NCBI GenBank assembly: GCA_947489705.1
Contig: CANLEQ010000020.1
Coordinates: forward strand, 1 to 64,000
From: an uncultured Paracoccaceae bacterium
GTDB taxonomy: Bacteria; Pseudomonadota; Alphaproteobacteria; Rhodobacterales; Rhodobacteraceae
Reading direction: 5' to 3'
DNA: 64,000 nucleotides
The notes under the pieces were generated by a model. The model was given only the letters and a program-made list of their open reading frames with translations. It ran no database searches and had not been told where the DNA came from. This document shows positions 55,885 through 64,000 of the stretch, one piece after another. The first letter of the stretch is position 1, and each line of letters begins with the position of its first letter. The position numbers and the translations under genes were made by a program.

Positions 55885-57027
55885 TCAGGGGGCGCCGAGG
55901 AGCCGGGCATGCTCCTGCAACGCGAAGCGGTCCGTCATCCCGGCGATGTAGTCGACCACGATCCGGGCGAGCATCACCTCGCCCTCGGCCTCCTCCACGT
56001 CCTTGCGCCATTGCCGGGGAAGGAGATCCGCGCGCTCCATGAAGAGCGGGAAGAGATCGCGGACCACCCGCGTCACCCGCTCGCGCGTCACGACGACATC
56101 CGGCGCGCGGTACATCCGGTGAAAGAGGAAGTTGCGGATCACCTGCAAGTCCGACCAGACCGGATCGGAGAAGCGGATGATCGGCATCGCCAGGTGCCGC
56201 ACCTCGCGCGCATCGACCGGATCGAGGGCCGCGAGCGTCTCGCGCGCCTCGGCGATGACGTCCTCGACCAGGACGCCGAAGAAGCGGCGCAGCGCCTCGT
56301 GGCGGCGCCGGTAGTAGTTCAGCCCGGGATAGAGCGCGTCAACCTTGGCGAAACACCTGTCGAGGATCGGCAATTCCGCCAGCTCGTCGGTCGAGAAGAG
56401 CTCGGCCCTGAGGCCGTCATGCAGGTCGTGGCTGTTATAGGCGATGTCGTCGGCAAGGGCGGCGACCTGCGCCTCGGCGCTGGCATGGGTGCCGAGCTCG
56501 AGGTCGTGGCGGGCGTCGTAATCGGCAAGCGCATAGGGGATCGGCGCTGCGACGGGGCCATTGTGCTTGGCGATCCCCTCCAGCGTTTCCCAGCTGAGGT
56601 TCAGCCCGTCGAACTCGGCATAGTGCCGTTCCAGCGACGTGACGATGCGGATCGCCTGCGCATTGTGGTCGAAGCCGCCATAGGGCGCCATCAGGTCCTG
56701 AAGCGCATCCTCGCCCGTGTGACCGAAGGGCGGATGGCCCAGATCGTGCGCCAGCGCGACCGCCTCGGTCAGCTCGGAATTGAGCCCGAGCACGCCCGAG
56801 ACGGTCCGCGCCACCTGCGCCACCTCGATGGAATGGGTGAGCCGCGTGCGGAAATAATCGCCCTCGTGCTCGACGAAGACCTGGGTCTTGTGCTTGAGTC
56901 GCCTGAAGGCGCTCGAATGGATGATCCGGTCGCGGTCGCGCTGAAAGCAGCTGCGATGCGCGCTTTCCTCTTCGGGATGAAGCCGCCCGCGCGTGTCTTC
57001 GGGGCGGGTGGCATAGCGGGCCTGCAT
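55885..57027 (-). CDS. dgt: Deoxyguanosinetriphosphate triphosphohydrolase-like protein
   Basis: The 380-residue HD-domain protein has the metal-binding set: FRTRLTHSIEVAQVAR (first histidine), ALAHDLGHPPFGHTGEDAL (HD) and ADDIAYNSHDLHDG (last aspartate). FRRLKHKTQVFVEHEGDYF precedes them. Family members hydrolyse dNTPs to nucleosides and triphosphate. The start at 57027 is chosen by homology; the frame to 57588 is spurious. It is divergent from erpA with a 75-bp gap, the usual arrangement in this order. Confidence 0.92.
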   Translation of the reverse strand: MQARYATRPEDTRGRLHPEEESAHRSCFQRDRDRIIHSSAFRRLKHKTQVFVEHEGDYFRTRLTHSIEVAQVARTVSGVLGLNSELTEAVALAHDLGHPPFGHTGEDALQDLMAPYGGFDHNAQAIRIVTSLERHYAEFDGLNLSWETLEGIAKHNGPVAAPIPYALADYDARHDLELGTHASAEAQVAALADDIAYNSHDLHDGLRAELFSTDELAELPILDRCFAKVDALYPGLNYYRRRHEALRRFFGVLVEDVIAEARETLAALDPVDAREVRHLAMPIIRFSDPVWSDLQVIRNFLFHRMYRAPDVVVTRERVTRVVRDLFPLFMERADLLPRQWRKDVEEAEGEVMLARIVVDYIAGMTDRFALQEHARLLGAP

Positions 57028-57102
57028 GGGCTTGCCAATCTTGTTGTCCTGCGTCAGGCGCCTTATATTTCGAACAGCCAACCAATGCAGGGCGAACGCA
57101 CC

Positions 57103-57426
57103 ATGAACCTTCCCCCGAAAGTGACCGATCGCGCCTTCGCGCGCCTCTCCGAGATCGGCGCCGCCGAACAGGGCCAGGCGCTGCGCGTGGCCGTCGAAGG
57201 CGGCGGATGTTCGGGATTCCAGTACGAGATCAAGCTCGACGAGGCCGCGGATGACGACCTCGTGCTCGAAAAGGACGGGGAACGGGTGCTGATCGACAGC
57301 GTGTCGCTTCCGTTTCTGAGCGGCGCGGTCATCGACTTCAGCGAAGAGTTGATCGGCGCGCGCTTCGTGATCGAGAATCCGAACGCCACCTCGAGCTGTG
57401 GCTGCGGGACATCCTTCGCGATGTAA
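57103..57426 (+). CDS. erpA: Iron-sulfur cluster insertion protein ErpA
   Basis: The 107-residue A-type carrier has the three cluster-binding cysteines: Cys36 in GGGCSGFQYE and Cys99/Cys101 in SSCGCGTSF. It delivers Fe-S clusters to target proteins. The ATG at 57103 gives the standard length. It is divergent from dgt, and xth follows 55 bp later on the same strand. Confidence 0.95.
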   Translation: MNLPPKVTDRAFARLSEIGAAEQGQALRVAVEGGGCSGFQYEIKLDEAADDDLVLEKDGERVLIDSVSLPFLSGAVIDFSEELIGARFVIENPNATSSCGCGTSFAM

Positions 57427-57481
57427 TCGCTCCGGCCCGCGCGGGATTGCGCTTTGGCGCGGCGCGGGCCAGAACACGCGC

Positions 57482-58261
57482 ATGAAAATCGCGACATTCA
57501 ACATCAACGGCGTCAAGGCGCGGCTCGACGGCCTGACCCACTGGCTGCGCGAGAGCGCGCCGGACGTGGCCCTCCTCCAGGAGATCAAGTCGGTCGACGA
57601 GAATTTCCCGCGCGAGGCGATCGAGGATCTCGGCTACGCCGTCGAGACCCACGGCCAGAAGGGCTTCAACGGCGTGGCGATCCTGTCGAAGCTGCCCCTG
57701 GAAGATGTGGCACGCGGCCTTTCGGGCGATGCGGAAGACAGCCAGTCGCGGTATATCGAGGCGAGCGTGATGGGCACCCGGCCGGTGCGCGTCGCGTGCC
57801 TCTATCTTCCCAACGGCAACCCCGCGCCGGGTCCGAAATACGACTACAAGCTCGCATGGATGGAGCGGCTGCACCGCCGGATGGAAGACATACTCGCGAC
57901 CGAGGAACCTGCGATCTTCGCGGGCGACTACAACGTCATCCCACAGGATACGGATGCCGAGAGGCCCGAAGCCTGGCGCGACGACGCGCTTGCCTTGTCG
58001 GCATCGAGGGAAGCGTTCCGTCGCCTACTGTGGCTTGGCCTGACGGATGCGTTCCGCGTCAGGCAGCCGGGGCGCGGTCATTACACGTTCTGGGATTACC
58101 AGGCCGGCGCGTTCGAGCGCAACAACGGCATCCGGATCGATCATCACCTGTTGACGCCGCAGGCGGCGGACCTTCTCGTCGATTGCTGGATCGAGAAGGA
58201 CCTTCGCGCCCGCGAAAAGCCCAGCGATCACGTCCCCGTCTGGGTGGAACTCGACGCCTGA
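57482..58261 (+). CDS. xth: Exodeoxyribonuclease III
   Basis: The 259-residue AP endonuclease/exonuclease has MKIATFNINGVKARL at the start, the metal-binding glutamate in LLQEIKS, GDYNVIPQDTD (Asn and Asp), RIDHHLLT and the catalytic histidine in KPSDHVPVWVEL. It repairs abasic sites and blocked 3' ends. It ends 9 bp before the convergent uvrA gene, placing two DNA-repair genes side by side. Confidence 0.94.
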   Translation: MKIATFNINGVKARLDGLTHWLRESAPDVALLQEIKSVDENFPREAIEDLGYAVETHGQKGFNGVAILSKLPLEDVARGLSGDAEDSQSRYIEASVMGTRPVRVACLYLPNGNPAPGPKYDYKLAWMERLHRRMEDILATEEPAIFAGDYNVIPQDTDAERPEAWRDDALALSASREAFRRLLWLGLTDAFRVRQPGRGHYTFWDYQAGAFERNNGIRIDHHLLTPQAADLLVDCWIEKDLRAREKPSDHVPVWVELDA

Positions 58262-58270
58262 GCCGCCGCC

Positions 58271-61129
58271 CTATTCGGCGGCAACCTTGCGAGGCACCAG
58301 CATCGGCTTGAGATAGCGCCCGGTATGCGACGCCTCGACGCCGGCCACCTCTTCGGGGGTGCCGGTCGCCACGACCTCACCGCCGCCGTCGCCGCCTTCG
58401 GGGCCGATATCGATCAGCCAGTCGGCGGTCTTGATGACGTCGAGGTTATGCTCGATCACCACGACGCTGTTGCCCTGATCGACAAGCTCGTGAAGGACTT
58501 CGAGCAGCTTCTTAACATCCTCGAAATGCAGGCCGGTGGTCGGCTCGTCCAGAATATAGAGCGTCCGCCCGGTCGATCGCTTGGCAAGTTCCTTGCTGAG
58601 CTTCACGCGTTGCGCCTCGCCGCCCGAGAGCGTCGTGGCCTGCTGGCCCACGCGGATATAGCCGAGGCCCACCCGAACCAGCGCGTCCATCTTCTCGCGG
58701 ATCGAGGGCACGGCCTGGAAGAAGCTCTGCGCCTCTTCAACCGTCATATCAAGAACGTTCGCTATGCTCTTGCCCTTGAACTGGATTTCCAGGGTTTCGC
58801 GATTGTATCGCGCACCTTTGCAGGTTTCGCATTCGACATAGACATCAGGCAGGAAGTGCATCTCGATCTTGATCACGCCGTCGCCCTGGCAGGCTTCGCA
58901 GCGGCCGCCCTTGACGTTGAAGCTGAACCGCCCCGGTTTGTAGCCGCGCGCCTTGGCCTCCGGCAGCCCCGCGAACCAGTCACGGATCGGTGTGAAGGCC
59001 CCGGTATAGGTCGCGGGGTTCGAACGCGGCGTGCGGCCGATCGGGCGCTGGTCGATGTCGATGACCTTGTCGAGATGTTCCAGTCCCTTGATCGTCTGGC
59101 ACGGCGCGGGCGTCTGGCGCGCGCCGTTGAGGCGCATGGAGGCCGTCTTGAAGAGCGTCTCGATCGTCAGCGTCGATTTCCCGCCGCCCGAGACACCAGT
59201 GACGCAGACGAACTTGCCCAAGGGAAACTCGACGCTCACATCCTTGAGATTGTTGCCGCTGGCCTTGACGAGCTTCACCGCCTTCTTCTTGCCCTTGCGC
59301 CGCTCGCCGGGGACGGGAATGCCGCGCCGCCCCGCGAGGTAATCGCCGGTCACGCTCTTGGGGTCGTGCTCGATCTGCTGCGGGGTTCCGTGGGCTACGA
59401 CTTCGCCGCCGTGCACGCCCGCGCCGGGGCCGATATCGAAGACGTAATCGGCCTCGCGGATCGCCTCCTCGTCATGCTCGACGACGATCACCGTGTTGCC
59501 CTGATCGCGCAGGTTCTTGAGCGTCGTCAGCAGACGGTCGTTGTCGCGCTGGTGCAGGCCGATCGACGGCTCATCGAGGACATAGAGCACGCCGGTGAGG
59601 CCCGAGCCGATCTGGCTCGCCAGGCGGATCCGCTGCGATTCGCCCCCGGAAAGCGTCCCCGCATTGCGCGACAGGGTGAGGTATTCGAGGCCGACGTTGT
59701 TGAGAAAGCCGAGACGCTCGCGGATTTCCTTCAGAATGGCACGCGCGATCTCGTTCTTCTGGGTCGTGAGCGTCGTGGGCACACGCTCGCACCATTCCCA
59801 GGCCTCGCGGATCGACATCTGCACCACCTGGCCCACATGCATCCCGTCGATCCGCACGGCCAGCGCCTCGGGGCGCAGGCGGTATCCGCCGCAGGTGCCG
59901 CAGGGGCGGTTGTTCTGGTAGCGCTCGAATTCCTCGCGGATCCAGCTGGAATCGGTCTCGCGATAGCGGCGCTCCATGTTCGGGATCACACCTTCGAAGG
60001 GGCGCGACACCTCGTAGACGCGACCGCCCTCGTCGTAGCGGAACTTGATCTCGTCCTTGCCCGAACCGAAGAGGAAGACCTGTTTGGCCTCGTCGGGTAG
60101 GTCCACCCATTTGGTCGATTGCTTGAAGCCGTAATGCTTGGCGATCGCCTCGATCGTCTGGGTGAAATAGGGGCTTTTGCCCTTGCGCCAGGGCGCGATG
60201 GCACCGTCGGAGATCTTGAGGTTCTGATCAGGCACGACAAGGCGCTCGTCGAAGAAGAGCTCGACCCCGAGACCGTCGCAATCCGGGCAGGCGCCGAACG
60301 GCGCGTTGAAGGAGAAAAGCCGCGGTTCGATCTCGGGGATCGTGAAGCCGCTGACGGGACAGGCGAATTTCTCGGAGAACGTGAACCGCTCGGGCTCGCC
60401 CTCGGCGGGCGCCGTCTCGAGCACCGCGATCCCGTCGGCAAGGTCGAGGGCCGTGCGGAAGCTGTCGGCCAGCCGCGTCTCGAGCCCCTCGCGCACGACG
60501 ATCCGGTCGACGACGACGTCGATGTCGTGGCGGAACTTCTTGTCGAGCGTGGGCGGCTCGTCCAACTCGTAGAAGGTGCCGTCCACCTTCACCCGCTGGA
60601 AGCCCTGCTTGCGCAATTCCAGGAATTCCTTGCGGTATTCGCCCTTGCGATCGCGGATGATGGGCGCGAGCAGATAGCCGCGTGTGCCCTCGTCGAACGA
60701 CATGACGCGATCGACCATGTCCTGCACCTGCTGCGCCTCGATGGGCAGTCCGGTCGCGGGGCTGTAGGGCGTGCCGACGCGCGCGAAGAGCAGGCGCATG
60801 TAATCGTAGATCTCGGTCACGGTGCCGACGGTCGAGCGGGGATTCTTCGACGTCGTCTTCTGCTCGATGCTGATCGCGGGCGAGAGGCCGCTGATATGAT
60901 CCACGTCGGGCTTCTGCATCATGTCGAGGAATTGACGCGCATAGGCCGAGAGCGATTCGACATAGCGTCGCTGCCCCTCGGCATAGATCGTGTCGAAGGC
61001 CAGCGAGGACTTGCCCGACCCCGACAGACCGGTGATCACGACGAGCTTGTCACGGGGGATATCCACGTCGATGGATTTGAGATTGTGCTCGCGCGCGCCG
61101 CGCACCTCGATGTTCTTCAGCTCGGCCAT
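58271..61129 (-). CDS. uvrA: Excinuclease ABC subunit A
   Basis: The 952-residue protein is the damage-sensing ATPase of nucleotide excision repair. Two ABC modules are visible: Walker [17 protein letters not shown] near residue 34 and [16 protein letters not shown] near 640, with signatures [16 protein letters not shown] and [15 protein letters not shown]. The C-terminal zinc finger has CEAC and CETCKG. The first zinc module reads CPVSGFT...CPDCDG, so one of the four usual cysteines is replaced by serine. Length is normal. It is transcribed alone, with the MFS gene 93 bp upstream. Confidence 0.97.
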   Translation of the reverse strand: MAELKNIEVRGAREHNLKSIDVDIPRDKLVVITGLSGSGKSSLAFDTIYAEGQRRYVESLSAYARQFLDMMQKPDVDHISGLSPAISIEQKTTSKNPRSTVGTVTEIYDYMRLLFARVGTPYSPATGLPIEAQQVQDMVDRVMSFDEGTRGYLLAPIIRDRKGEYRKEFLELRKQGFQRVKVDGTFYELDEPPTLDKKFRHDIDVVVDRIVVREGLETRLADSFRTALDLADGIAVLETAPAEGEPERFTFSEKFACPVSGFTIPEIEPRLFSFNAPFGACPDCDGLGVELFFDERLVVPDQNLKISDGAIAPWRKGKSPYFTQTIEAIAKHYGFKQSTKWVDLPDEAKQVFLFGSGKDEIKFRYDEGGRVYEVSRPFEGVIPNMERRYRETDSSWIREEFERYQNNRPCGTCGGYRLRPEALAVRIDGMHVGQVVQMSIREAWEWCERVPTTLTTQKNEIARAILKEIRERLGFLNNVGLEYLTLSRNAGTLSGGESQRIRLASQIGSGLTGVLYVLDEPSIGLHQRDNDRLLTTLKNLRDQGNTVIVVEHDEEAIREADYVFDIGPGAGVHGGEVVAHGTPQQIEHDPKSVTGDYLAGRRGIPVPGERRKGKKKAVKLVKASGNNLKDVSVEFPLGKFVCVTGVSGGGKSTLTIETLFKTASMRLNGARQTPAPCQTIKGLEHLDKVIDIDQRPIGRTPRSNPATYTGAFTPIRDWFAGLPEAKARGYKPGRFSFNVKGGRCEACQGDGVIKIEMHFLPDVYVECETCKGARYNRETLEIQFKGKSIANVLDMTVEEAQSFFQAVPSIREKMDALVRVGLGYIRVGQQATTLSGGEAQRVKLSKELAKRSTGRTLYILDEPTTGLHFEDVKKLLEVLHELVDQGNSVVVIEHNLDVIKTADWLIDIGPEGGDGGGEVVATGTPEEVAGVEASHTGRYLKPMLVPRKVAAE

Positions 61130-61222
61130 GTCACCCCTCGTCGCCTAGAGACCTCAGATAGGATCGTGTGCGGGAATCGCAAACGGAAACTCGGCGCGGG
61201 CGACCCCGTGGCGCAGGCTTCG

Positions 61223-62353
61223 TCAGGCCGCGTGCGCAATGCGCCCCAGCAGGATCGTCACCGCAAGCCCGCACGATGCCGCAGCGGCGAGCGTCAGATA
61301 GAGAAGGCCGAGACCGCCGAGCGCCAGGCAGAGCGCGAAAAGCGGCGTTCCGAGCGTGGTGCCGACATTCCCGAGCTGCGCGATGCAGCCCGACGCCCGC
61401 GCCCGGTCCGGCACGGTGTCGTTGAGATGGGGGATCATCGCGAAGCTCGCCGCAGGGGCCATGCCCATCACGAAAAAAAGCGGCACCAGTGCCGCGCCGA
61501 GCCCCGCGAAAAGCGCAAGCGAAAGGACGGTCACCGACCCGAAGGCCAATGCGGCGAACCTGTCGGGCGAGAGCCGCGACATGAGCGGCCCGCCCGCGAA
61601 GGTTCCGGCAAGGCCCAGAAGCGGCAGGATGACCGCCAGCCCGGGCTGTCCGAGGCGGGCGGGCAACAGGGTGACGAGTGCGACGAAGATCACGGTGTAG
61701 AACACGAACCCCGCGCCGGGCGCGACGAGCCGGGAATTGCCGTAGATCCGCCGATGGACCCGCCACGGGTTCAACCGCAGCGGCGCGCGCGGCTGCCGCG
61801 CGAGCCGGGGTGCGAGGGTCAGTGCCATGAGCAGCATCGCCAGCCCGTGCACCGCGAAGAGCGTGCCGAGCCCCCCAGCCCGCACGAGTGGCGGAAACGC
61901 CAGCGCGGCGAGCGCGAAGGCCACGCCGAAGAATGCGGCCCAGATCGACATGACGAGGGGCCGGTCCCGCTCAGACGCGATCCCGGCCATGAGCGGCGGC
62001 GCGGCGACGACGATGCCGGGATGCGATGCCCCCTCGACCACGCGCAGCAGCGTGAAGACCGGCAGCGGCGGCAGGAGCGCCTGCAGCAGCGACAGGACGC
62101 CCCCGAGGACCAGCGACCACAGCAGCACCCGGCGCGCACCGAAGGCGGCGACCACGCCGCCGGCCATGACCCCGCCGAGAATGCCGACCACACCGAGGAT
62201 CGAGACGAGATAGGCGATCCTGGCCACCGGCTGGGAAAAGGCGTCGGCCGTCTGCGGCAGGCTCAGCGCGATCTTCGCGAATTGCGCCGCCGCGAGCAAT
62301 CCGGCGGCGAAGAGCGCCGCCACGAGCGGCCGGTCTGTCTGTCGAGGTTCCAT
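61223..62353 (-). CDS. MFS transporter (small-molecule efflux or uptake type)
   Basis: The 376-residue protein has 11-12 hydrophobic helices typical of the major facilitator superfamily, with AGGVVAAFGARRVLLWSL as a motif-A-like first loop and LLRVVEGASHPGIVVAAPPLM in helix 4-5. No subfamily or substrate can be assigned by eye. It is short for the superfamily. The gene lies 51 bp downstream of the DUF924 gene on the same strand, with which it may be co-transcribed. Confidence 0.8.
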   Translation of the reverse strand: MEPRQTDRPLVAALFAAGLLAAAQFAKIALSLPQTADAFSQPVARIAYLVSILGVVGILGGVMAGGVVAAFGARRVLLWSLVLGGVLSLLQALLPPLPVFTLLRVVEGASHPGIVVAAPPLMAGIASERDRPLVMSIWAAFFGVAFALAALAFPPLVRAGGLGTLFAVHGLAMLLMALTLAPRLARQPRAPLRLNPWRVHRRIYGNSRLVAPGAGFVFYTVIFVALVTLLPARLGQPGLAVILPLLGLAGTFAGGPLMSRLSPDRFAALAFGSVTVLSLALFAGLGAALVPLFFVMGMAPAASFAMIPHLNDTVPDRARASGCIAQLGNVGTTLGTPLFALCLALGGLGLLYLTLAAAASCGLAVTILLGRIAHAA

Positions 62354-62404
62354 CGCCCCTGCTGATCACCCGCCCTTGCCGGAGGCAAGCCGCGATCGAC
62401 AGGG

Positions 62405-62980
62405 TCAGGCGGCGTCCCTGAGGGATCGCAGGGTCGCGCCGTAGCCGCCCGAATCGAGGAACGCCTGTTCGCGCGGCTGCATCTCGCGCCCGAGCGTCGC
62501 GTTGCGATAGGGAAACCGGCCGAAGTCGCGGATGATCTCGCGATGGGCCCTCGCATGGAGAAGATTGTCCTGCGCCTCGGGCATCCGGGTCAGGAACAGC
62601 CGCACGCAGCGATCCTGATCGCTGAGATTTTCCGAATGCATCAGCGGCAGATAGAAGAACTGGCGCGCCGGCGGGTCGATGCGCGTGTCCCAGTTCCGCG
62701 AGATCGCCGCCTTGGCCACGGCCAGCGCCACGGGATCGAGCGCGAAGGAGCGCGCGGTGTCGCGGAACATGTTGCGCGGGAACTGGTCCGTCACCAGCAG
62801 ATAGGCGAGCGCCCCGCCGGGATAGGTCAGCCAGAGCGAAAGCCCCCCCTCCTCGGCCTCGCGCCAATCCTGCTCGAACCGCTCTCGAATGGTGCGGTCG
62901 AGCCGATCGTCGGCATTGTACCAGCCTTCGGGCCCGACCTCGTCGAGCCAATAGGCCAGGACCTCCTGCGGTGTCGACAT
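62405..62980 (-). CDS. DUF924 family protein
   Basis: The 191-residue protein begins STPQEVLAYWLDEVGPEGWYNADDRLD and carries the DUF924 hallmark LLVTDQFPRNMFRDTARSFALD followed by FFYLPLMHSEN. It is an all-helical, TPR-like soluble protein whose function is not established. The start at 62980 agrees with the family; the frame to 63481 is a shadow of the neighbouring transporter gene. MFS genes flank it on both sides. Confidence 0.88.
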   Translation of the reverse strand: MSTPQEVLAYWLDEVGPEGWYNADDRLDRTIRERFEQDWREAEEGGLSLWLTYPGGALAYLLVTDQFPRNMFRDTARSFALDPVALAVAKAAISRNWDTRIDPPARQFFYLPLMHSENLSDQDRCVRLFLTRMPEAQDNLLHARAHREIIRDFGRFPYRNATLGREMQPREQAFLDSGGYGATLRSLRDAA

Positions 62981-63051
62981 GTGCGTCCCCTCCCCTTCTT
63001 TCGTCGACGGTGCCGATCCGGTTCCCGCAAGGCAAGCCCTGCGGCCCCCCT

Positions 63052-64000
63052 TTACTCCTCGTCGTCTTCCTCTTCGGCCTGTTCCTGAAGCCATTCCTGC
63101 GCCGCGTCCATCGCCACCAGTGTCGAGGACGGCATGATCGCGACATACTGGCCGTATTCCTCGCGGTCGGGAGAGGCGCGGCGCGTCATGCGATATGCGG
63201 CATAGACCGCCAGCGCCAGCATCAGCCCGGCCAGGAATACCCAGAATCCCATCGGGCCGAGCCAGGAGATCAACGCGCCCGTGATCAAGGGTCCCGCGAC
63301 CGCCCCGAGCCCGTTGATGAACAGAAGTCCACCCGACGCCGCCGACATGTCCTCGGCTTCGAGATAATCGTTCGTGTAGGCGATGAGCAGCGCATAGAGC
63401 GGGTTTGCCATCCCCCCCAGAATGAACCCGGCCGTGCACAGAAGCGTCAGGCTGGGATCGGAGAAGAAGCCGAGGAAACACGCGATCCCTCCGATCGCCG
63501 ACGCGCCCAGGATCATCAGGCGCCGGTCAAGGCGGTCCGACAGCCAGCCGATCGGATATTGCAGCAGCAATCCCCCGCCATAGATCGCGGCGACGAAGGT
63601 CGCCACCTGGCTCACCGAAAATCCGATCTGCGTCGCATAGACCGACGCCATGCCGAATTGCGACGCGTAGACCCCGCCCATGAGGAACATCCCCACGCAG
63701 CCCAGCGGCGAGGACGTATAGAGCCTGGCCAAGCTCATCGGCTTCGTCGTCGCGAAGGCGGGTGTCGGCGTCACCGACAGAAGAATGGGCGCGAACGACA
63801 TCGACACCAGCACCGAGGGCACCACGAAGAGGATAAACCCGCTCGGATCGCCCAGCGTCAGAAGCGCCTGCGCCGTGAGGATGCCCAGCATCTGCACGAT
63901 CATGTAGACCGAGAGCGCCTGGCCCCGCCGCTCGTTGGTCACGGAATTGTTGAGCCAGGATTCCGCAGTCACGTAGACCCCCGAAAAGCAGAACCCGATG
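63052..64000 (-). CDS. MFS transporter, partial (start beyond the right edge)
   Basis: At least 316 residues are present; the frame is open to the window edge, so the N-terminus is missing. The visible part starts inside the first half (GVYVTAESWLNNS, then RGQALSVYMIVQMLGI) and includes about eight helices, among them LQYPIGWLSDRLDRRLM (a motif-A repeat in the second half). NSVTNERRGQALS is typical of the YcaD/Rv-type MFS group. The C-terminal tail is strongly acidic (EQAEEEDDEE). The substrate is unknown. The gene runs 72 bp upstream of the DUF924 gene. Confidence 0.85.
   Translation of the reverse strand, partial: IGFCFSGVYVTAESWLNNSVTNERRGQALSVYMIVQMLGILTAQALLTLGDPSGFILFVVPSVLVSMSFAPILLSVTPTPAFATTKPMSLARLYTSSPLGCVGMFLMGGVYASQFGMASVYATQIGFSVSQVATFVAAIYGGGLLLQYPIGWLSDRLDRRLMILGASAIGGIACFLGFFSDPSLTLLCTAGFILGGMANPLYALLIAYTNDYLEAEDMSAASGGLLFINGLGAVAGPLITGALISWLGPMGFWVFLAGLMLALAVYAAYRMTRRASPDREEYGQYVAIMPSSTLVAMDAAQEWLQEQAEEEDDEE

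Overview
The window is high-GC chromosomal DNA of a Rhodobacterales alphaproteobacterium (Roseobacter/Rhodobacteraceae type). Supporting this are the gene orders rpmF-plsX-fabH-ihfA-merR, erpA/dgt...argS-SPOR-nagZ-scpA-scpB and argC-ccmE-(endolysin-holin)-ccmF-ccmH, the fused indolepyruvate:ferredoxin oxidoreductase, the zwf-pgl-pgi (Entner-Doudoroff) operon and the GTA-type lysis pair. The genus cannot be fixed from this stretch. Almost all of it is coding. Genes are tightly packed with many ATGA/GTGA start-stop overlaps.

Layout. 1-0.6 kb: decayed tyrosine integrase fragment beside tRNA-Thr(TGT), probably the edge of an old island reaching left of the window. 0.7-3.7 kb: potassium-channel-like protein, divergent from zur-znuC-znuB (no znuA here). 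3.7-10.1 kb: L-fucose type sugar-acid operon (L-fuconate dehydratase, ribose-type ABC importer, lactonase, a coupled 36-codon ORF) plus a fucU mutarotase. 10.3-13.1 kb: Old Yellow Enzyme, transglutaminase-like protein, crotonase. 13.2-20.0 kb: ccmH, ccmF, five small genes that look like a gene-transfer-agent lysis module, ccmE, argC, murI. 20.1-24.5 kb: fused iorAB with a divergent LysR regulator and a clear LysR-type operator between them. 24.6-31.1 kb: purL, bolA, small membrane protein, grxD; zapA with a coiled-coil partner; transketolase. 31.1-35.0 kb: zwf-pgl-pgi. 35.0-40.9 kb is the most accessory part: an RTX repeat protein, a broken IS110-family transposase, a Bcr/CflA exporter, a decayed histidine phosphatase and an HNH nuclease. 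40.9-45.7 kb: orphan TRAP binding protein, then rpmF-plsX-fabH-ihfA-merR and tRNA-Pro(GGG). 45.8-50.3 kb: long dCTP deaminase, scpB, scpA, nagZ, SPOR protein. 50.5-64 kb: argS, CPA1 antiporter, GH13 glucosidase, dgt, erpA, xth, uvrA, MFS transporter, DUF924 protein and an MFS transporter cut by the right edge.

How genes work together. The zwf-pgl-pgi genes feed hexose phosphate into the Entner-Doudoroff route, and transketolase lies convergent to them. The ABC importer, FucU, lactonase and FucD cover import, anomer conversion, lactone hydrolysis and acid dehydration of an L-fucose-like sugar; the two dehydrogenases and the last enzyme are not present. The five small genes between ccmE and ccmF form a chain of overlapping frames: peptidoglycan hydrolase, three-TM holin, a small holin-like peptide and two unknowns. 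This is the best candidate in the window for an incompletely described system. Other points worth checking are an 18-bp parS-like palindrome present twice, a possible small RNA before purL, and several operator-like inverted repeats.
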